Below are positions 59,621 through 64,000 of a stretch of 64,000 bases of DNA, piece by piece. Origin of the DNA: Sapria himalayana (taxonomy: Eukaryota > Streptophyta > Magnoliopsida > Malpighiales > Rafflesiaceae). A program made the position numbers and the translations under genes. The DNA lies in NCBI GenBank assembly GCA_029783825.1, contig JAREIK010000343.1, forward strand, positions 1,848,501 to 1,912,500, given 5' to 3'. Each line of letters starts with the position of its first letter. Positions within the stretch are counted from its first letter, which is position 1. Below the pieces are notes generated by a model. That model was not told where the DNA came from. It worked only from the letters and a program-made list of their open reading frames with translations, and did not search any database.

Positions 59621-61630
59621 ACAAGATTTTTACATGCTTCATATGTCACGTCCACTAGTATTTCAACTTGTGAACTCCAGCCAATATAATTAGTAATCCT
59701 ACCATTTAAGTACTAGTTGACCTACCTAGCTCAATTGGTACTCTAGTACTAGGATTGGGATGAGATTAATAATCAATAAAGTTCTGATAGAAGCTGAAAG
59801 AGCTATAAAAATTATCACTACAAAGAAAGAATAAGTAATAATATTTTCTAATGTTATAGCCTTAGTAGAGATAGAAACATAAAAAAAAGTCATGTTATCT
59901 TTCAAAATCACGACAAAAGAAGAAGTCATGATAATTTTTAAGGTTGCAATCCTATTGGAAGATACAAAACAAAAATAATATCATAGCATTGAATAAAATC
60001 ATGACATTAAAAATCATTCAACCAAGAAAAAAGAAAAAAATATATTGACAAATTTTGAAGGAGATATTTTGAAAATATTTTGGCCTAAGAAAGAAAGAAA
60101 TTATGATTATCTTATATTCAACATCATTGAGTGATAGGGTGCATACAAAACAAAACAAGATCAAAGATTATATGGAGAATCTTGTTTGGATTACTAAGAT
60201 CATAGACCAAATTAAAGATCTAAGGAATATCTAACTATGAATGTTAAATATAATACTGCTTGTAAGGTAATCTAAATTTTTTTATGCATTTTGATTGAAT
60301 AAACCTATACACTTCTAGTTTTCTGACAAAATAATTAATCCCAAGATTTCATATCCTAGTTCCCAATAAAAATAGTTTACCATGATACACAAACTCAGTC
60401 ATGGTAATACTTTAGTGATATTATATTGTTTTAAAATAAATAGAGGGATAATTATTGCTCAGGAATGAGTAATATTTTTAGTTTTGGAGTTTATTCGATA
60501 CTAAACCCACCAACTTTTTTCAATGATTTAGAGTATATTTCATAGTATATTTGCATCTATTTGTGCTTGTAACAAAAAAAATTTCACTAATTATATGTTT
60601 TGAGAAATTTTGATGAATATTAATGAAATAGTATTTATTTAGGTAAAAATTATTAGAATTGAAGGAACAAAAGATTAGGAAGGGGAGAAAATAAAGTCAT
60701 TAAATTTTCTATTTCATGACTTAAAATTCACCTTCCTGTATCTAATCAAATAGTTATGATCTCATTTCTTGGTTGCAACTCTATAAAATTAGTCATGATA
60801 ATTTTTATAAATCATTATTCTACAACTAAGTTGACACAATCTTTTCATTGTGCGACACAATCTTTCCATTATTCAATATAGTCTTCATGACTGGGACATT
60901 ATCTTGAAGTCATAGCTATATTATTTCTAAGTGTTGACATTATTTCTATGTTGTGATAATCAAGTACCTCACTTGTATAATTAATCATGACAATTCTACT
61001 GCCACTACTTTTTCATTACTAGACCAAAATACTAAGTGTTTTGAGTCGTAATATTATTTTTCTCCACAACATTTTGTTCTAGAGAGTATTAACTCTGGTT
61101 ACGATCTTTGTAACTTTAGGTTACAGAGAATATATATATATCAATCATTGTTAATCCTAATATTATGATATTTTATTCTAGATAGGAGTTACCTAAGTCA
61201 CAACACTCATTGTCATCATGACTTTGATACTCCATAGAAGATCAAATAAAATGTGAAAGTCGTGATCTAAAGTCAGCATATTTACTTCCAACTAAAAGCA
61301 TCACTTGGATACCTTGAAGTATTTAAGTAATACTTAGAAGAAAATAAAAAACCTTAAGTATACGATTCCAGCAACGAGTTATGGGAAAATCCAAAGTGAA
61401 CACAAGAATATTTGATTGAGTTTTAAATTTTGAAATTTATATTTATATTTGGGCTTGCATTGAGAACCCCCAATTCGCACGAGGAGCCTTTTAATTCATC
61501 TCATATGAATTCTTACTTAATATTTGGCTAAATTAATTTTTATAGTTGAGTTATATACTTATGTGTGATGGATACAATATTTTTACACCATTGAATATTT
61601 GTGTTGGCGTTGTGCTATAGAATATTGGTG
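59621..61630. other. Retroelement-derived sequence, no intact gene
   Basis: It follows the plus-strand LTR fragment, so gag is expected, but only short uninformative frames remain. Positions 60800-61280 again carry GTCATGACTT-like words. Confidence 0.35.
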
Positions 61631-62165
61631 ATTATATACATATAAACATAAGAGTTTTTATGTTCATACATATACCTACAAACATATAAACATTTAAATA
61701 TATACAAATTTATACATTTATATGTTTCAAAAATATACTTATAAACGTGCACGTTTAAGTTTCTATATGTTTATGCATAACTTTAAAAACAATATATATT
61801 TATTCATTTTGAAAATATACACTACATTTTATGTATAAACATATTTACACATATGAATACATATGTATACTATATATGTATATAGTATTCATGTCAACTA
61901 TACACAAACAAACAAACAAACACACACACACACATATATAGTAATATTATACATGTTTTCAAAAAGATGTATAAATGTATATCTTTATACATTTATTAAT
62001 AGGTATATTTTTTCATTTATAAATATATTTATAAAAAAACATATATGTATAAATGTTTTTGCTTATATGTTTATAAACAAGCATATTTGTGTATACTTAT
62101 AAATACAAATATATTTATAAGATTATCATCATACATATAATTATACGTACATATAGCATAATTTT
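61631..62165. repeat. Low-complexity ATA/ACATATAAAC-rich tract
   Basis: Irregular repeats of ACATATAAAC, TATACATTTATA and similar words with a short (CA)n at 61919-61936. No period could be fixed. Confidence 0.75.
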
Positions 62166-62735
62166 CAGAAAATTTATTATTTTTTATTATTTTTTTTAAT
62201 AATTGTGTGAATGAGTAGGGGTATTTATGAGATTTATTTTTTAGGAATCAAAAAATAAGTAAAAGTTATTTTTAGGAACTTTTTATAACAATTTTAAGGA
62301 GGTTATTTTTTATTAGATATATCAAAAACGAGATAGATCCCTTAACATAATATTTCCAAAGTAAAAGTTAATAAGTAAAAGTCTTAATCATTTTAAAAAA
62401 TAAATAAAAATAAATAAAATTTGGATTCTTTTGAATAAACAAAGCCACTTTTGTAAACAAAAATCATTAATAAATGTCATAAAATAATAAAAAAAAAAAA
62501 CATATGCTAGTTTTATTTTATCTCATGCATTTCTATGTATCAAATAAAATGATTTCATATTTACATTTTCTTAATATATCATATATGAAATTTTAATTTT
62601 CTTTCTTAACTAATACGTCAAACAATCAACAAAAATAACACTTTTTTTTGTACTTGACTTCATAAATCTTTGTTTACCAAATAAATAATAATTCATAAAA
62701 TTTCATGATTTTGAACCCATTGATACCATCAAAAA
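62166..62735. other. AT-rich sequence, nothing recognised
   Basis: No gene, transposon end or RNA gene seen. Confidence 0.4.
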
Positions 62736-62740
62736 CAAAG

Positions 62741-63515
62741 TGTAGAGAGAGAGAGAGAGGGAGGGAGTGTGTGTGTGTGTGTGTGTGTGAATGTGTGTGC
62801 TTTAATGAGTATGGGTGGGTGGGTGTGTGTGTGTGCATGTGAATTTGGGTTGGTGTGAGTGACTGAGTTTGTGCGAGTGAGCATATGTGTGTGTGTGAGC
62901 GCAAGGATGTGTGTGTGTGAGCGCAAGGATGTGTGTGTGTGTGTGAGCGCAAGGATGTGTGTGTGTGTGTGCGTGCTTGTGAGTGTGAGTGAGTGTGTGT
63001 GTGAGTGTGAGTGAGTGTGTGTGTGTGTGTGTGTGTGTGAGAATGTGTGTGCTTTAATGAGTATGGGTGTGTGTGTGTGTGTGCATGTGAGTTTGGGTTG
63101 GTGTGAGTGACTGAGTTTGTGCGAGTGAGCATATGTGTGTGTGTGAGCGCAAGGATGTGTGTGTGAGCGCAAGGATGTGTGTGTGTGCGCGCGCGCGTGT
63201 GCGTGCTTGTGTGAGTGAGAGTGAGAGTGAGTGTGTGTGTGTGTGTGTGTGTGTGAAAGTGTGAGAGTGTGTGCTTGTGAGCGTGAGAGAGAGAGAGAGA
63301 GAGTGCGTGTGTGTGTGCGCGCACTTGTGAGTATGTGAGAGGGTGTGTGTGTGTGTGCATGTGAATGAGTGTGGGTTGGTGTGAGTGACTGAGTTTGTGT
63401 GAGTGTGCATGTGTGTGCGTGCGCACGTGCATGCGTGTGTTTGTATGTGCATGGGAGTGTGAGTGTGCATGTGTGTGCGTGCGCACGTGCATGCGTGTGT
63501 TTGTATGTGCATGGG

Positions 63516-63546
<31 letters not shown>

Positions 63547-63560
63547 TTATGCGTGTGTCT
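62741..63560. repeat. (TG)n-derived compound satellite with higher-order units
   Basis: About 820 bp of TG/GTGAG repeats. A complex segment (CTTTAATGAGTATGGG, then GTTGGTGTGAGTGACTGAG, GAGCATATG and GAGCGCAAGGATG units) occurs at 62800 and 63052, a 252-bp period, with a third partial copy at 63360. GAGCGCAAGGATGTGTG is locally repeated three times (62898-62956) and twice (63144-63170). Positions 63401-63460 and 63461-63520 are an exact 60-bp tandem pair. The long histidine-threonine frames on the minus strand are artefacts of the repeat. Confidence 0.95.
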
Positions 63561-63862
63561 GTGAGTGATCGAAGAGTTCCATTTTTGAATCTACATAACA
63601 CACAAACATGAATCATTGCCATGAAAGAAGCCCAAATAGTAAATTGACAAAGCTACTCAAATGAATTGCTACTTACAGTGGCGGCCTTACAAGATGAAGA
63701 TGCTTACATAGAACTTGGAAAATAATGATGGGTGTTTGCCTTGTAGCTTGGAGTTGATAATCCGCCACTTAGCAGTGCATGTTTACTGCAGCAGACATTA
63801 ACAAGCAAGGGAGGACAAGTTTACCATTTTATCCAAGTGGTAGCAGCAGTAAGGTACTGCAA

Positions 63863-64000
63863 TCATGAATCAATGGCAGGGCCAGGATAGGCAGGCAAGT
63901 CCATTATCCGCTTGTCCAGTGTTGGGCCGCCCACTGTAAAATGATACAAGCTCTGATAACTTGATCCTCCCAGCCCAAGAAGCTCGTGCACTGCCCAAAT
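63863..64000 (-). CDS. C-terminal exon of an unidentified gene (partial)
   Basis: Minus-strand frame open from the window edge to TGA at 63865-63863. It encodes 45 residues including VHELLGLGGSSYQSLYHF, TVGGPTLDKRIMDLPAY and PGPAIDS at the end. The GC content, normal residue mix and absence of repeats stand out from the satellite next to it, so I take it as a real terminal coding exon. I do not recognise the family. The upstream splice site lies outside the window. The 3' UTR would extend into 63640-63860. Confidence 0.6.
   Translation of the reverse strand: MWAVHELLGLGGSSYQSLYHFTVGGPTLDKRIMDLPAYPGPAIDS

Noticed and set aside
62674..63622. Long minus-strand open frames of 272 and 297 codons rich in histidine and threonine
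   Set aside because: They are translations of the TG satellite in different frames. Overlapping frames on both strands and pure dipeptide repetition show they are not genes.
1..64000. CRISPR array, rRNA or tRNA genes
   Set aside because: None of the direct repeats has the unit/spacer layout of CRISPR, and the organism is a plant. I found no tRNA-like GGTTCGAnTCC arm in a cloverleaf context and no rRNA motifs.

Overview
This window is nuclear DNA of a flowering plant. Its coding genes are split by GT-AG introns, it is AT-rich, and most of it is decayed plant transposable elements: Copia, hAT, CACTA, PIF/Harbinger and LINE. I see nothing bacterial or organellar. The species cannot be fixed from the sequence alone.

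Three host genes are supported, all on the minus strand. (1) An ABITRAM/Simiate (FAM206)-like gene has six exons between 31180 and 17307. Five introns separate them, and intron 4 is about 11.4 kb, swollen by a Copia element, a short non-autonomous hAT element and other repeats. (2) An Alba-family DNA/RNA-binding gene with an RGG-rich tail has eight exons between 50450 and 48663, encodes 265 residues, and has one apparent GC-AG intron. (3) The last 45 codons of an unidentified gene run off the right edge (64000 to 63863).

Layout. 0-9.6 kb: degenerate LTR-retrotransposon debris, including LTR-like blocks, tRNA-Met primer-binding-site-like motifs and a Copia gag remnant. 9.7-10.2 kb: a possible terminal-inverted-repeat element holding a perfect 15-bp hairpin. 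11.07-11.20 kb: a 5'-truncated LINE tail with a 10-bp target-site duplication. 16.6-17.1 kb: a 498-bp hAT-type MITE just beyond the ABITRAM stop. 17.3-31.2 kb: ABITRAM and its introns. 31.3-33.2 kb: a PIF/Harbinger derivative carrying a Myb-like ORF1, starting 117 bp upstream of the ABITRAM start codon. 33.57-33.97 kb: a foldback element packed with GAGCTC palindromes. 34.9-35.2 kb: a second LINE tail. 35.6-47.4 kb: a dead CACTA (En/Spm) element whose TNP2-like gene is split by a Dart-like hAT element; the left junction was then duplicated in tandem (2317 bp, about 99.3% identical). 47.5-48.1 kb: microsatellites. 48.7-50.7 kb: the Alba gene and its promoter. 51.2-59.6 kb: Copia fragments, including one minus-strand element flanked by LTR-like blocks in opposite orientation with about 86-bp internal repeats. 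62.7-63.56 kb: a (TG)n-derived compound satellite with higher-order units.

The genes do not form an operon or pathway. The main story is how nested transposons reshaped the structure and flanks of two small conserved genes. I found no CRISPR array, rRNA or tRNA gene.
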